A stretch of DNA of 64,000 nt from an uncultured Lachnospiraceae bacterium (GCA_947591155.1 CANQDA010000020.1:1-64000), one strand, 5' to 3'. Shown: positions 15,456-25,207, numbered from the stretch's first letter. Notes: generated by a model from the letters alone, not told the origin. Made by a program: numbers and translations.

Positions 15456-16781
15456 TCACTGTATCCCCGTATCCGAGATAATCTTATTGCTGATCTCCTG
15501 CACCGTCTGCGACGGCGTGTACCCCTCGTCTCCAAACAGGTACGCGTGCAGCTGCGAGACGTTCGCCGCCAGATTCACCGGCACGACACAGTCGCCCGCC
15601 GCAATATCCGCGGCCATCTGGTTGAACGGGAATCCTGTCGTGTCCTGGATATGGAAGCGCCCGATCTGCGCCGCAAGCGTAAGCAGCTCCGTGTTGCTCA
15701 TGCTCGTGGAGACGTAGTCCATCATCGTGTTCACCATCGGGAGCAGCCCGGTGACGCCTTTTGCCTTCGCCTTCTCGAACAGTTTTTCGAGCACGATCCT
15801 CTGGCGCTCCGTGCGCTTGAAATCCCAGCCCTCCGTGTAGCGGATGCGGCAGTACGCCATCGCCTGGATGCCGGTCACCTGCTGCGTCCCCGCATACTCG
15901 ATCTCGGTGTACGGAACGCCCGTCACCTGCGAGGTCTCAACGAGATAGCCGTTGAGCCACTGGCGCTCCTCCTCGGTGATGTCGAGCTCGATCCCGCCGA
16001 GCAGGTCCACCGCCTCGATGATGCCGTTGAAATCCACGGTCATGAAATCCTTGATGTCCAGATCGAGGTTTTTGTTCAGCATGTTGACCGCGCGCTCCGC
16101 GCCGCCGCCCGAGAAACACTCTGTCGCCTTGCGGTACTCCCCGTTCGTGTTGTCGAGATAAGTATCGCGGTACACGGACACCAGCTTCACGTCGCCGCTC
16201 CACTTGTTGATGCTCGCGACCATAATCGTGTCGCTGTTCGTGCCGCTCTCAAGCTCGCCCTCGCGCGAGTCCACGCCGAAGAGCGCGATGTTGCGGTACC
16301 CGGTGCTGATCCCTGTATTCACGAGAATATCCCTCAGTTTGATTCGGTCGATCCTTCCAAGCTGCGCAAACACAAATAACCCCACTCCCAGTATGATCAA
16401 GAGAAGCAGCTCCAGAACATATTTCAGCTTTCTGTGCTTCTTTTTCTTTTTCCGCCGCCCATCCCGCGGATCCTCGTAGTATCCCCGCGGATCATTGTAA
16501 TATCCCTGCGGGTTTCGGTATTGTCCCTGCGGACCGTTGTAATATCCCTGCCGATTCCCGTACTGTTCCTGCGGATCCCGATATTGTCCCTGTGGATCGC
16601 TGTAATATCCCTGCCGGTTCCGATATTGCCTCTGCGGATCGCCGCGATATCCCTGCGGATCCTGATACTGCCCCTGAGAGCCGTTTCGATAATTTTGCCG
16701 ACTGTCATAATACCCCTGTCGGCCATCATAATATCCCCGCGGATCGCTTCCCCGTCCGCGGCCGTTCTTTTTCCCCTTCAT
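15456..16781 (-). CDS. LytR-CpsA-Psr (LCP) family phosphotransferase with repeat-rich cytosolic tail
   Basis: A 441-aa membrane protein of the LCP family, which transfers lipid-linked polysaccharide or teichoic acid to peptidoglycan. The first 115 residues are cytosolic and made of Gly-Tyr-Tyr, Asp-Pro-Gln-Gly and Tyr-Arg-Asn units, followed by a poly-Lys stretch. One transmembrane helix spans about 122-142 (LELLLLIILGVGLFVFAQLG). The extracellular catalytic domain then shows GVDSREGELESGTNSDTIM and VYRDTYLD, which carry the Asp and Arg residues that hold the pyrophosphate. Its place beside the initiating glycosyltransferase and exporters suggests it attaches the product of this locus. The repetitive tail is far longer than usual. 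Confidence 0.92.
   Translation of the reverse strand: MKGKKNGRGRGSDPRGYYDGRQGYYDSRQNYRNGSQGQYQDPQGYRGDPQRQYRNRQGYYSDPQGQYRDPQEQYGNRQGYYNGPQGQYRNPQGYYNDPRGYYEDPRDGRRKKKKKHRKLKYVLELLLLIILGVGLFVFAQLGRIDRIKLRDILVNTGISTGYRNIALFGVDSREGELESGTNSDTIMVASINKWSGDVKLVSVYRDTYLDNTNGEYRKATECFSGGGAERAVNMLNKNLDLDIKDFMTVDFNGIIEAVDLLGGIELDITEEERQWLNGYLVETSQVTGVPYTEIEYAGTQQVTGIQAMAYCRIRYTEGWDFKRTERQRIVLEKLFEKAKAKGVTGLLPMVNTMMDYVSTSMSNTELLTLAAQIGRFHIQDTTGFPFNQMAADIAAGDCVVPVNLAANVSQLHAYLFGDEGYTPSQTVQEISNKIISDTGIQ
16455..16745 (-). repeat. Coding repeats of the LCP N-terminal tail
   Basis: Repeated DNA units encode QGYYDxRQ, QGQYRDPQ and QGYYNDP. The tract gives a disordered tail rich in Arg, Gln, Gly, Tyr and Asn, ending in a basic cluster just before the membrane helix. 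Confidence 0.85.
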
Positions 16782-16856
16782 GATACCCCCTGCGGCAATT
16801 CAATGCCTTCTAAACAGCCGGTCCCCGACCGGCGCGAGACGTTTCTGCCCTTGCTT

Positions 16857-18257
16857 TCAATATGCGTTCTTGTTGATAAACCCCTTGAATACAGTCAGGA
16901 TCAGGATCTTGATATCCAGTCCCACCGTCCAGTTTTCGATATAGTAGAGATCGTGGTCGATCCTCTTGCGGATCGAGGTGTTCCCCCGGTAGCCGTTGAC
17001 CTGCGCCCAGCCTGTCATGCCGGGACGCACCTGATGCTTCACCATGTAGCGCGGGATCTCCTCGCGGAATTTCTCTACAAACTGCGGCCGCTCCGGGCGC
17101 GGCCCCACGAGGCTCATATCGCCTTTGAGTACGTTGAAGAGCTGCGGAAGCTCGTCGATGCTGGTACTGCGGATAAACTTCCCGACCGGCGTGACCCTCG
17201 GATCGTTCCTCACGGTCCAGCCGCTGCGCTCGCTCCGCCTCGTCTGTACCTCCATCGAGCGGAATTTGTACATCTGGAACGGCTTGTTGTGCAGTCCGAC
17301 CCGCTCCTGCCTGAAGATCAGCGGCCCCTTTGAGGTCAGCTTGATCAGAACGGCCGCGAAGAGCATGACCGGGGAGAACAGAATGATCGCCAGCGTCGCT
17401 CCGACGATGTCCATCACGCGCTTCACCATCATGTTGAAGGTGTTGGACAGCGGGACGTGGCGGATGTTGATGACCGGCAGTCCCAGGATGTCCTCCGTGT
17501 ACGGCTTGGTCGGGATGATGTTGCCGTAGTCCGGGATGAATTTTGTGTGCACGCCGGATTTCTCGCACATCGCGACGATGCGCTCCAGCTTGTCGTACTC
17601 CTGCAGGCCGAGCGTGATCGCGATCTCGTCCGGGCGGTTACCCTCGAGGATATAGCTGAGACTCTCAATGAATCCGAGCACCTCAACATTTTTGTAAAGC
17701 GTCCCGGGCGCAACGTTGTCGTCGAGGATCCCCATCACGCGGTAGCCCCACTGCGGGTTCTGTACGATGCGGTCGATATACTCCTCAGCCGCGCGGCTGT
17801 ACCCCACGAGAATGATGTGCTTCTGGTTCATTCCGATCCTGCGGGCGTTCATCAGTACGATGCGCACGATGTTCCGCTCGATAACAGTCAGGGTGACGTT
17901 CAGGACAAGAAATACAACCAAAAGCATACGGGACGCGTCCATCTGATGGATCAGATAGAGCACGGCCATCGCGGAGAGACCCCCAATGATGTTCGCCTTC
18001 AGGATGTTGCTGCCCTCGAGACGTCTGCCCTGCATGCGCATCGGCGTGTAGAGATTGCACGCGTAATACATCAGCAGGAAGAACGGTACCAATACCAAAA
18101 GCACCAGCATATAGATCTCCGGGGGCAGAACGCCTACCTCCCGATTGCTGATGCTCGCCATCATGATATACCACGCGACAAGATAAGAAAAAATGATCAC
18201 GCCGGCGTCCAGGACGACCTGAAGCCGGGTAAAATATTTCTGATTGTCCTTGATCAA
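16857..18257 (-). CDS. Polyprenyl glycosylphosphotransferase that starts exopolysaccharide synthesis
   Basis: A 466-aa membrane enzyme that moves a sugar-1-phosphate (often glucose or galactose) from a UDP-sugar to undecaprenyl phosphate. Four or five N-terminal helices (residues 10-130) and a CoA-binding-like domain (HIILVGYSRAAEEYI) precede the catalytic domain. This holds a membrane helix, then FRQERVGLHNKPFQMYKFRS, the DELPQLFNVLKGDMSLVGPRP motif and GMTGWAQVNGYRG. The start is a TTG overlapping the stop of the upstream GT2 gene (TTGA), with AGAGGTGA as ribosome site. It would make the first lipid-linked sugar of the pathway. Confidence 0.93.
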   Translation of the reverse strand: MIKDNQKYFTRLQVVLDAGVIIFSYLVAWYIMMASISNREVGVLPPEIYMLVLLVLVPFFLLMYYACNLYTPMRMQGRRLEGSNILKANIIGGLSAMAVLYLIHQMDASRMLLVVFLVLNVTLTVIERNIVRIVLMNARRIGMNQKHIILVGYSRAAEEYIDRIVQNPQWGYRVMGILDDNVAPGTLYKNVEVLGFIESLSYILEGNRPDEIAITLGLQEYDKLERIVAMCEKSGVHTKFIPDYGNIIPTKPYTEDILGLPVINIRHVPLSNTFNMMVKRVMDIVGATLAIILFSPVMLFAAVLIKLTSKGPLIFRQERVGLHNKPFQMYKFRSMEVQTRRSERSGWTVRNDPRVTPVGKFIRSTSIDELPQLFNVLKGDMSLVGPRPERPQFVEKFREEIPRYMVKHQVRPGMTGWAQVNGYRGNTSIRKRIDHDLYYIENWTVGLDIKILILTVFKGFINKNAY

Positions 18258-19228
18258 TGTTTTTCACCTCTGAAAAGCATGAGCCTCCGAAACGTGTTGA
18301 TCCAGAGCTCCCATTGTATCTTCAGATAATGCGGCAGGTTCCTTTTGCGAAACCTGACCTTTTTGTCCCTGCTGCACAGGCGAAACCCTTTTTTGAGTCC
18401 CGCGACGTATTCCTTCCGATATCCCCTGCGCGCGAAAAAGACCAGCTTCACCGCGAATCCAACGATCAGAAACGGCAGATTCAACACGATCTGCGGCCAG
18501 GGCATATTCTTGTATACCAGATAAATGCTGTTCCTTGAGGAATAGCGCGTCTTGAATTCATTGTAAAGAGAGCCGCTTGTCGCGCTCCCCACATGGCGCA
18601 CGACAGCCTCCGGGATGAAGTAATTGCGGTACCCGGCGATCTTCGCGCGGTAGGCGATATCGACGTCCTCGAGGTACGCGAAATGCGCCTCGTCAAACAG
18701 CCCGATCTCGTCAAAGACCGACCTGCGGTAGATCGCGGCTCCGGCACAGGCGGAAAAGATCTCGCAGCGCGACCGGTACCCGTCCGCACGTTTTCCCCTT
18801 CCCCTCGCGAACGCCCATCCGAGCGCGCAGTAGTAGTCGCCCGCCGTGTCGATCCGATCCGGCGCTTTCATCCGCACCATCTTCGCGGCGCAGGAGAACC
18901 ATTTCGGCTTCTCCCGAATCGCGCACAGAAGCGCCTCCACGAACGTGGGCTCGCAGACCGTATCGTTGTTCAGCAGGATCACATATGGGGCCTCGCTCAT
19001 GCGTATGCCCTCGTTTACCGCCGCGCAGAAGCCCCGGTTGGTCTCAAAGCGCCGCAGCGTCACCTCCGGGTATTGCGCCTCCACGAAATCGGCGCTTCCG
19101 TCCTGCGAACCGTTATCGACCAGGATGGTCGAAAAGCCCTGCAGAGTCTGTCTTCTCAGGGAATCCAGACACGCCTCCAGATACTTCATTCCGTTGTAAT
19201 TTGGTATCACGACCGCGACATCCGTCAT
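18254..19228 (-). CDS. GT2 family glycosyltransferase
   Basis: A 324-aa glycosyltransferase of the GT2 family (WcaE/rhamnosyltransferase group). VAVVIPNYNGMKYLEACLDS begins the GT-A fold, VILLNNDTV carries the metal-binding Asp, and YLEDVDIAYRAKIAGYR holds the catalytic ED. The last 80 residues contain a hydrophobic, basic segment (VLNLPFLIVGFAVKLVFFAR) that probably anchors the protein to the membrane. Four-base overlap with the following glycosylphosphotransferase shows co-translation. The sugar it adds is not predictable. Confidence 0.87.
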   Translation of the reverse strand: MTDVAVVIPNYNGMKYLEACLDSLRRQTLQGFSTILVDNGSQDGSADFVEAQYPEVTLRRFETNRGFCAAVNEGIRMSEAPYVILLNNDTVCEPTFVEALLCAIREKPKWFSCAAKMVRMKAPDRIDTAGDYYCALGWAFARGRGKRADGYRSRCEIFSACAGAAIYRRSVFDEIGLFDEAHFAYLEDVDIAYRAKIAGYRNYFIPEAVVRHVGSATSGSLYNEFKTRYSSRNSIYLVYKNMPWPQIVLNLPFLIVGFAVKLVFFARRGYRKEYVAGLKKGFRLCSRDKKVRFRKRNLPHYLKIQWELWINTFRRLMLFRGEKH

Positions 19229-19318
19229 TCTGACTTCCCCGTTCTATCCGTCCGGCGCCTCACCGCGTCCTCACAGCCCTCCCCGCATAGGATACGGCCT
19301 GTTCGGAACACCCCTTCC

Positions 19319-21121
19319 TCATTTCTTTTTCAGGGAGTAATCGCAGGTCATCAGCGAAAAATTCGGGTTGTAGTAAGGATCCCCGGCTTCCAGAAATTTT
19401 TTCCAACGCTTTTTCATATACTCGATCTCGCCCTTGAAGCGCGCCTGCTTCTCCGGCGTATCCTCATAGCCGCGGCTCTTCGACTCATAATGGTACATCT
19501 CCACGTTCGGCTCGTAGACGATCAGATAATCCTGCGCGCGCACCTTCAGACAGAAATCGACGTCGTTGAACGCCACGGCGAGTCCCTCGTCAAAGCCTCC
19601 GGCCGCCTCCCACGCGCGGCGGTCCACCATCATGCAGGCCGCGGTCACCGCGCTCATATCCTGCTGCAGGATCGCCTTGCGAAGATAGCCGCTGCGCTCG
19701 CGCGGCATGCCGACAAACAGTGCGCCGGCCACCCCGCCGAGTCCCACGATCACGCCTGCGTGCTGGATCGTGTTATCTGGGAAGTACAACCGTGCCCCGG
19801 CGATCCCGACGTCGCGCCGCATGCACTGCCCGAGCAGCCGTTCAAGCCAGTCCGGCGTGATGACCGTAATGTCATTGTTCAGGCAGACAATGTAATCGCC
19901 CTTCGCATGCGCGAAACCGAAATTGTTGAGGGCAGAATAGTTGAAACCCTCTCTCCAATATAATACCCGAATACCGTCTTTTCCGTCAATCTCTTTGTAA
20001 TATGCAAAAGTTTCCGGCTCAGTGCTGTTGTTCTCTATGATCAAAATTTCATAATTGTGGTAGCTGCTCTTCTGCCGAATGGAATCCAGACAATCCCGCA
20101 GCGTCTGCACCTGATCTTTGTTCGGAATCAGGATCGAGACCAGCGGTTCGCCGGGCAGGATATACTTCACGCGGTAGAAACCCGGAAACTTCGTGTCCGT
20201 CACCTCCGCATCCTCCCCGCAGCGCCGGATGTGCGCGAGCACCGCGCGCTTGCCCGCGTCGTATGCGTACTTCTTGCTCAGAGGATTATCCGCGGTCGAG
20301 GCCGCGTGCACTCTCCAGTGATAGAGCACCTTCGGGATGTGCGCGATTTTCTGCGCCCGCTCCACACAGCGGAACAGGAATTCATGGTCCTGCGCCCCGT
20401 CAAACGAATCGTCGAAGCCGCCCGCCTGATCAACCAGCGCCCGCCGCACCACCAGAAGATGGCAGATGTAATTGTTCGCACGCAGCAGATCCAGATTGAA
20501 ATCCGGTTTCAGGTTCGGCTGATAACGTTCCCCAGTATCGCCCTTAATCTTGTCCTCGTCGGTGTAGATGATGTCCGCGCCGGAGCGCTGCGCTTCCGCC
20601 GCCACCTCGTAGAGCGCGTCCTGCGCGAGCAGATCGTCATGGTCGAAAAACGCGATGTACGCGCCGCTCGCCATCACGACGGCCGCGTTCGTGTTGCCCG
20701 AGATCCCGAGGTTCTTCTCCAGAATCTTGTATTTGATCCTCTCATCCGAGAGATAGTCCGAGACGACCGCGGAGGTCGCCGCCGGATCCGGACTCCCGTC
20801 CGCCAGACAGAGCTCCCAGTGCGGGTAGGTCTGCCGAGTGACCGACTCGATCATCTCCCGCAGATAGCGCTCCGGCGTATTGTAGAGCGGCACCACGACG
20901 CTGATTTGCGCCGGGTCGGTCCATTTTCTCTTTCTCTGCGCCTCGAGCTGCGCGGGCGTCGGCGCGTTCTGCGCGCACCACTGCTCATAGTCGACCTCGG
21001 TCTCCTCCATGCGCTCGGAAAGCCGCACGCGAAATTCCTGAAGGCCGTAGCGCTTCAGATAGACGAGACCCTTCCGGATCGTATAAAAATTTAAACTCTT
21101 CAACACCTTTCGGACGTCCAT
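19319..21121 (-). CDS. Two-domain GT2 glycosyltransferase
   Basis: A 600-aa protein with two consecutive GT2 catalytic domains. The first begins at QISVVVPLYNTPERYLREMI (about residue 73) and has YIAFFDHDDLL as its metal-binding motif. The second starts at VSILIPNKDQVQTLRDCLDS (about residue 325) and has YIVCLNNDITVI and FNDVDFCLKVRAQDYL. Fused GT2 pairs usually add two sugars in turn or polymerise an alternating chain; both domains look intact here. It lies between the WecE-like aminotransferase and a single-domain GT2. Donor and acceptor are unknown. Confidence 0.88.
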   Translation of the reverse strand: MDVRKVLKSLNFYTIRKGLVYLKRYGLQEFRVRLSERMEETEVDYEQWCAQNAPTPAQLEAQRKRKWTDPAQISVVVPLYNTPERYLREMIESVTRQTYPHWELCLADGSPDPAATSAVVSDYLSDERIKYKILEKNLGISGNTNAAVVMASGAYIAFFDHDDLLAQDALYEVAAEAQRSGADIIYTDEDKIKGDTGERYQPNLKPDFNLDLLRANNYICHLLVVRRALVDQAGGFDDSFDGAQDHEFLFRCVERAQKIAHIPKVLYHWRVHAASTADNPLSKKYAYDAGKRAVLAHIRRCGEDAEVTDTKFPGFYRVKYILPGEPLVSILIPNKDQVQTLRDCLDSIRQKSSYHNYEILIIENNSTEPETFAYYKEIDGKDGIRVLYWREGFNYSALNNFGFAHAKGDYIVCLNNDITVITPDWLERLLGQCMRRDVGIAGARLYFPDNTIQHAGVIVGLGGVAGALFVGMPRERSGYLRKAILQQDMSAVTAACMMVDRRAWEAAGGFDEGLAVAFNDVDFCLKVRAQDYLIVYEPNVEMYHYESKSRGYEDTPEKQARFKGEIEYMKKRWKKFLEAGDPYYNPNFSLMTCDYSLKKK

Positions 21122-21196
21122 GCAGTCCTCCGTGATACGACATCATCTGCAACGTCCACTTTTTGTCAGACAGACAGATGTATGTACCGCACATTT

Positions 21197-22324
21197 TTAT
21201 GAGAAAAATCCGTGGATCGCGTCCACCACCTTCTCGCGCTCCTCCTGCTTCAGCCCGTAGAACATCGGAAGCCGGAGCAGGCGCTCGCTGTCCTTCGTCG
21301 TATAGCGGTCTTCCCCGTGGAAACGGCCGAACTTCTGTCCCGCGGGCGCGGAGTGCAGCGGCACATAGTGGAACACCGTATGTACCTCCCGCTCGCGCAG
21401 ATATTTGATCAGAGCGGCCCTTGTGGGCTCGTCCTTCAGCTTAATGTAATACATATGCGCGTTGTGTTTCGCGTAGTCGGGTACAAACGGCTGCTCCAGA
21501 TACTCCTTGTCCGCCAGATCCTTAAGGTTCGCATGGTAGAAATCATAGGTAGCCATGCGGTCGGCGTTAATCTCGTCGGCGCATTCAAGCTGCGCCCAGA
21601 GATACGCGGCGTTCATATCGCTCGGCAAATAGGACGAGCCGTAACTGACCCAGGTGTATTTGTCGATCTGGCCGCGGAAAAACTTGCTTCGGTTCGTTCC
21701 CTTCTCCCGAAGGACCTCCGCCTCCTCGATCTTGTCGCCGCGGTCGAATACAACGGCTCCCCCTTCTCCCATCGAGAAGTTCTTCGTCTCGTGGAAGCTG
21801 TAGCAGCCGTAATCGCCGATCGTTCCGAGGGCGCGTCCCTTGTAATACGCGTCCACGCCCTGCGCCGCGTCCTCCACGACCTGCAGGCCATGGCGCTTCG
21901 CGATGTCCATGATCTCGTCCATCGCGCAGGCGACCCCGGCGTAGTGCACCGGCGCGATCACCTTTGTGCGCTCCGTGACGGCGTCCTCGATCAGTTTCTC
22001 GTCGATATTCATCGTGTCCGGACGCACGTCCACAAACACCAGCGTCGCCCCGCGCTGCACGAAGGCGTCCGCGGTCGAGCAGAAAGTGTACGACGGCAGG
22101 ATCACCTCGTCCCCCGGGCCGATCCCGGTCAGGTGCGCGGCCATCTCCAGCGCATGCGTACAGGACGTCGTCAAAAGCGCGTGCCCCACATGGAAACGCT
22201 CCGTCATCCACGCGGAGCACTGTTTTGTAAATCTGCCATCCCCGCTGATCTTTCCCGCGTCGACAGCCTGTTTCATATATTCAAATTCTTTCCCCGTAAA
22301 AGGGGGCACATTAAAATACAGCAT
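21197..22324 (-). CDS. wecE: DegT/DnrJ/EryC1 sugar aminotransferase, WecE-like
   Basis: A 375-aa PLP enzyme that transfers an amino group to a nucleotide-linked keto sugar. The product resembles WecE (RffA), which makes dTDP-4-amino-4,6-dideoxy-D-galactose. It starts MLYFNVPPFTGKEFEYM; GKISGDGRFTKQCSAWM, the EDAAQGVDAYYKGRALGTIG region and SFHETKNFSMGEGG follow, the last with the PLP lysine (HETKN). The start at 22324 has GGAGAGGAAAAG; a longer in-frame opening crosses the promoter and is rejected. It heads the operon running to glmS. Its likely substrate is the dTDP-4-keto sugar that the RfbB encoded at 45.6 kb makes. Confidence 0.88.
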   Translation of the reverse strand: MLYFNVPPFTGKEFEYMKQAVDAGKISGDGRFTKQCSAWMTERFHVGHALLTTSCTHALEMAAHLTGIGPGDEVILPSYTFCSTADAFVQRGATLVFVDVRPDTMNIDEKLIEDAVTERTKVIAPVHYAGVACAMDEIMDIAKRHGLQVVEDAAQGVDAYYKGRALGTIGDYGCYSFHETKNFSMGEGGAVVFDRGDKIEEAEVLREKGTNRSKFFRGQIDKYTWVSYGSSYLPSDMNAAYLWAQLECADEINADRMATYDFYHANLKDLADKEYLEQPFVPDYAKHNAHMYYIKLKDEPTRAALIKYLREREVHTVFHYVPLHSAPAGQKFGRFHGEDRYTTKDSERLLRLPMFYGLKQEEREKVVDAIHGFFS

Positions 22325-22369
22325 CTTTTCCTCTCCTGCATAAACGATAACCATAAATCGACATTTACA

Positions 22370-22398
22370 ATAATAGTAAAAGAACGCATTCCTGTCAA
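22370..22398 (-). promoter_or_regulatory. Promoter of the wecE-GT-LCP polysaccharide operon
   Basis: On the minus strand TTGACA (22393-22398), 17 bases, TATTAT (22370-22375), about 45 bases upstream of the wecE start. Confidence 0.85.
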
Positions 22399-22444
22399 GT
22401 CCGTTGCAGCAGTCCGTACATACCCGCGGAGCGTTTTGTGTAAT

Positions 22445-22499
22445 AGAAAAACTGCCAAAGATGCAGGCGGCACAGTTCATGCCTCATGCACTTTGGCAG
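22445..22499 (-). terminator. Terminator of the sugar-uptake/ROK operon
   Basis: A long hairpin: CTGCCAAAG (22452-22460) pairs with CTTTGGCAG (22491-22499), with further TGCA and GGC pairs inside. On the minus strand TTTTTCT follows. It separates the ROK operon from the polysaccharide promoter. Confidence 0.88.
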
Positions 22500-22572
22500 C
22501 ATGGTCAAATTCATACTATGAAAGGCTTTCCCCTCCCTCGGGAAACGATCCCGTCAGAACACCTCCCTACTG

Positions 22573-23751
22573 TCATATGCTCTCAACGATCTCATTGATC
22601 CGGTTTGCCTGAGCAATAAACGCCGCGCCCGTCATACTGTTATTCTGCGTCCGGACCTGAATAATATGTAAGCTGGAATATAAGTTGATATGGATCAGAT
22701 CGGACAGCTTCTTCTTCGCAAGATGCAACAGTTCTGGAAAATCCAGAATCAGAGCGCCTCCGACGAGTATATAGCTGGTATTGTACATATATACAAGATT
22801 TCGGATCAGCATAGCCAAGTCGCCCGCCGTCCTGTCGATAAATTCTACCGCCCATTCCTGTCCCGTCCGGTACGCCTCAAAAATCTGCTCCACCTTTGTA
22901 ATGTCAAATCCGGCCTCTTGACATTCCTCAATCAGACTGTTCCGTGTCAGTGTCGTCTGTACGCAACCGCGCTGTCCGCAGTCACATTTCCTGCCATTTG
23001 GCTGGATGATCACATGGCCTACTTCCCCAAACGCATTGTCGCTTCCCCTGGCGATGATCCCGTGAAACATAACGGCGGAGCCGACGCCCATTCCAATGGA
23101 GAGATATGTCACATCCTCATCCATATATTTTTTTTCCTGCCAGACCACACTGGTGATAGCAGCCTTCATGTCGTTTTCCATGTAAACAGGTCTGCCAAGA
23201 GCCTGCCGCGCCCTGATCCCGAAATCAATATGATTCCATCCGAACTGGGGCGCGAAATAAATATCGCCTTTCTTGTAATCGACATTTCCAATACAGGAAA
23301 TTCCGACCGCACCGATCTGCTCCTTGCCGTACGGACTTTCCCCGCAGACATCTGTAAACATTTCCTGTATCAGCGAAATAATTTCCTCCGGCTCATATTT
23401 CTGTTGCTTCAACATAAATTCCTTCGAGGCGACGACCCGATCCGCAAAGTCCATGATGCACAGCCCCAGCTTATCAGAATCAATCGACACGCCCGCGGTC
23501 AGGATGCCTTCCGGGATGACCTTCAGCCCCGTGCCCTTCCTGCCGGCTCTGTCCGTCGTCACCACATCGTCCTCCCGCACCAGACCTCTGGATATCAGTA
23601 TGTCCACAATTCTGGAAATACTGGTCGGACTCATCCTCGTTATCTTAACGATATCGGCGCGCGAAATTTCCGTGCTCTGCCTGTCTTTGATGATCCCCAA
23701 GACCATTTTTATGTTATTGCTTTTTATATTCTGCTGCTTCTGAACCTGCAT
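22573..23751 (-). CDS. ROK family transcriptional regulator (NagC/XylR type)
   Basis: A 392-aa repressor-type protein. Residues 15-75 form a winged helix-turn-helix (SRADIVKITRMSPTSISRIV), and the rest is a ROK sugar-binding domain with the zinc motif GRKCDCGQRGCVQT and the GEVGHV sugar-contact motif. Such proteins usually bind a sugar or sugar phosphate and release DNA. It is the last gene of the operon running from the ROK kinase through the ABC transporter and is thus the obvious local regulator. The 110-base gap upstream is very AT-rich and could hold a separate promoter. Its ligand is presumably the operon's substrate, which is unknown. Confidence 0.9.
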   Translation of the reverse strand: MQVQKQQNIKSNNIKMVLGIIKDRQSTEISRADIVKITRMSPTSISRIVDILISRGLVREDDVVTTDRAGRKGTGLKVIPEGILTAGVSIDSDKLGLCIMDFADRVVASKEFMLKQQKYEPEEIISLIQEMFTDVCGESPYGKEQIGAVGISCIGNVDYKKGDIYFAPQFGWNHIDFGIRARQALGRPVYMENDMKAAITSVVWQEKKYMDEDVTYLSIGMGVGSAVMFHGIIARGSDNAFGEVGHVIIQPNGRKCDCGQRGCVQTTLTRNSLIEECQEAGFDITKVEQIFEAYRTGQEWAVEFIDRTAGDLAMLIRNLVYMYNTSYILVGGALILDFPELLHLAKKKLSDLIHINLYSSLHIIQVRTQNNSMTGAAFIAQANRINEIVESI

Positions 23752-23860
23752 CCCAACCCCACATCCAAAATAATAATATAGAATATTTTAGATTATTTTA
23801 GCATATTTTGTAATTTTTTCCATCCTTTTTTCCGTAATCAGTAAAATAGCTTCCCTTTTG

Positions 23861-25207
23861 TCATACCGACATATTGCACCATTCCAGACATGTCAGCGCC
23901 ACCGTCTTGCAACAGGTCACGACGTCCTCCACCCTACACCGCTCGTTAGTGCTATGCGCGAGCGCCGGGTTGCCGGGACCATAATTCACGACCGGAATTT
24001 CCGGCACTCTCATCAGCCATCCGGTATCTGTATGGAAACCGGAACCGATCAGCCTGCTCTCCCTGCGCGTCGTCCCTGCATTCTTCTCAAATACTTTGAC
24101 GAATGGATGATCTTTGGGCACCTCAGAACAGTCTGCCTCGCATACCCAGTCGATAATGGGAGGATGTCCGCTCAGCCAGGGATCCGCCGCGCTTACCCTC
24201 GCAATGAAATCCTCGAACTCTTTTCTGACTCCGGGCCCCAGCCCCAGAGCATTCGTCTCATGAGGCAGGATCTGAATATTAAAGGAAAGTTCGCAGACAG
24301 CCGGATAGCTTGATCTGTGATGTCCTCCGTTTATCATGGCTACCTTGACCTGACAGGGCAGCTTCTCAAGAGGATGATTCTTATCCGGACGGCTGGACCA
24401 CTCTTCATTCAGGCGATCGATCTGGTCCATGATATATCTCGCCTTTTTTATCGCGTCGACCGGCCCTCCCTCACTCCAGTGCGGCTGCCATTCCTCCAGA
24501 TGTCCGGTTCTTCCAATAATCTTCATATCTCCCCAGGTGATATTCCTGCACAGGAGACTGATGTCCAGATCCGTCGGCTCACCCATAATCCCTGCGTCGA
24601 TCCTGATTCCCCGTTTTTTCAGCCAGTCGGCTACTGCCAGCACGCCGGTTCCGCCCGACTCCTCACACACAACGCTGGAGAACCAGATATCTCCCTTCGG
24701 ACGGCTGTCAGTCCTTATGATCGCTTCTATAGCGATCAGCTGACTGACTAGTCCGCCAAGCTCATCCACACAGCCCCTGCCATATAACACGCCATCTTCA
24801 ACTTCCGCCGCAAACGGATGATGCTTCCATAATTCGGTATCGTCCGCGGCCACCACGTCGCAATGTCCGATCAAGAGGACAGATCTCCCGTGCTCCGGAT
24901 CTGTCCCGGGCAGTTTCGCGACAATGTTCGGGCGGTTTCGGAAATCGATCTGATCTGTGTAGCCTGTGATAAAGCCCGGCATGTCCCGGTACTCTTCCAG
25001 CTTATCCAGTTCGACATCAAAGCTGTACAACTCCACCCCCAGCGTTTCCAGCTTTTCCATGATGATCTTTTCACATGCCGCCTCGTTATAGCCGTGCTGC
25101 GTGGCGTAGAGCGGATTTACCGGCTTTGACCGGATACACTCCTGAAGGAGACCGATAAGGTCGTCCTTATGCCTGTCAATATAATCGTAAATCACCTGCG
25201 TATTCAT
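23861..25207 (-). CDS. M20 family metallopeptidase (ArgE/DapE/ACY1 type)
   Basis: A 448-aa zinc hydrolase of the M20 family, which cuts N-acyl amino acids, dipeptides or related amides. Metal ligands and catalytic residues are present: the His-x-Asp of LIGHCDVVAADD, the Asp of GCVDELGG, the Glu pair of CEESGGTG, and GFHTDTGW for the later His. The lid-dimerisation domain occupies about residues 200-340. Start at 25207 (MNTQVIY) follows AAAGGAG. No signal peptide, so it acts on an imported substrate. Its place directly after the permease gene suggests it hydrolyses what the ABC transporter brings in. Confidence 0.9.
   Translation of the reverse strand: MNTQVIYDYIDRHKDDLIGLLQECIRSKPVNPLYATQHGYNEAACEKIIMEKLETLGVELYSFDVELDKLEEYRDMPGFITGYTDQIDFRNRPNIVAKLPGTDPEHGRSVLLIGHCDVVAADDTELWKHHPFAAEVEDGVLYGRGCVDELGGLVSQLIAIEAIIRTDSRPKGDIWFSSVVCEESGGTGVLAVADWLKKRGIRIDAGIMGEPTDLDISLLCRNITWGDMKIIGRTGHLEEWQPHWSEGGPVDAIKKARYIMDQIDRLNEEWSSRPDKNHPLEKLPCQVKVAMINGGHHRSSYPAVCELSFNIQILPHETNALGLGPGVRKEFEDFIARVSAADPWLSGHPPIIDWVCEADCSEVPKDHPFVKVFEKNAGTTRRESRLIGSGFHTDTGWLMRVPEIPVVNYGPGNPALAHSTNERCRVEDVVTCCKTVALTCLEWCNMSV

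Noticed and set aside
16817..16833. Hairpin GCCGGTC-CCC-GACCGGC as terminator between LCP and sugar transferase genes
   Set aside because: There is no T-run on either strand and the genes are closely spaced; readthrough is more likely.
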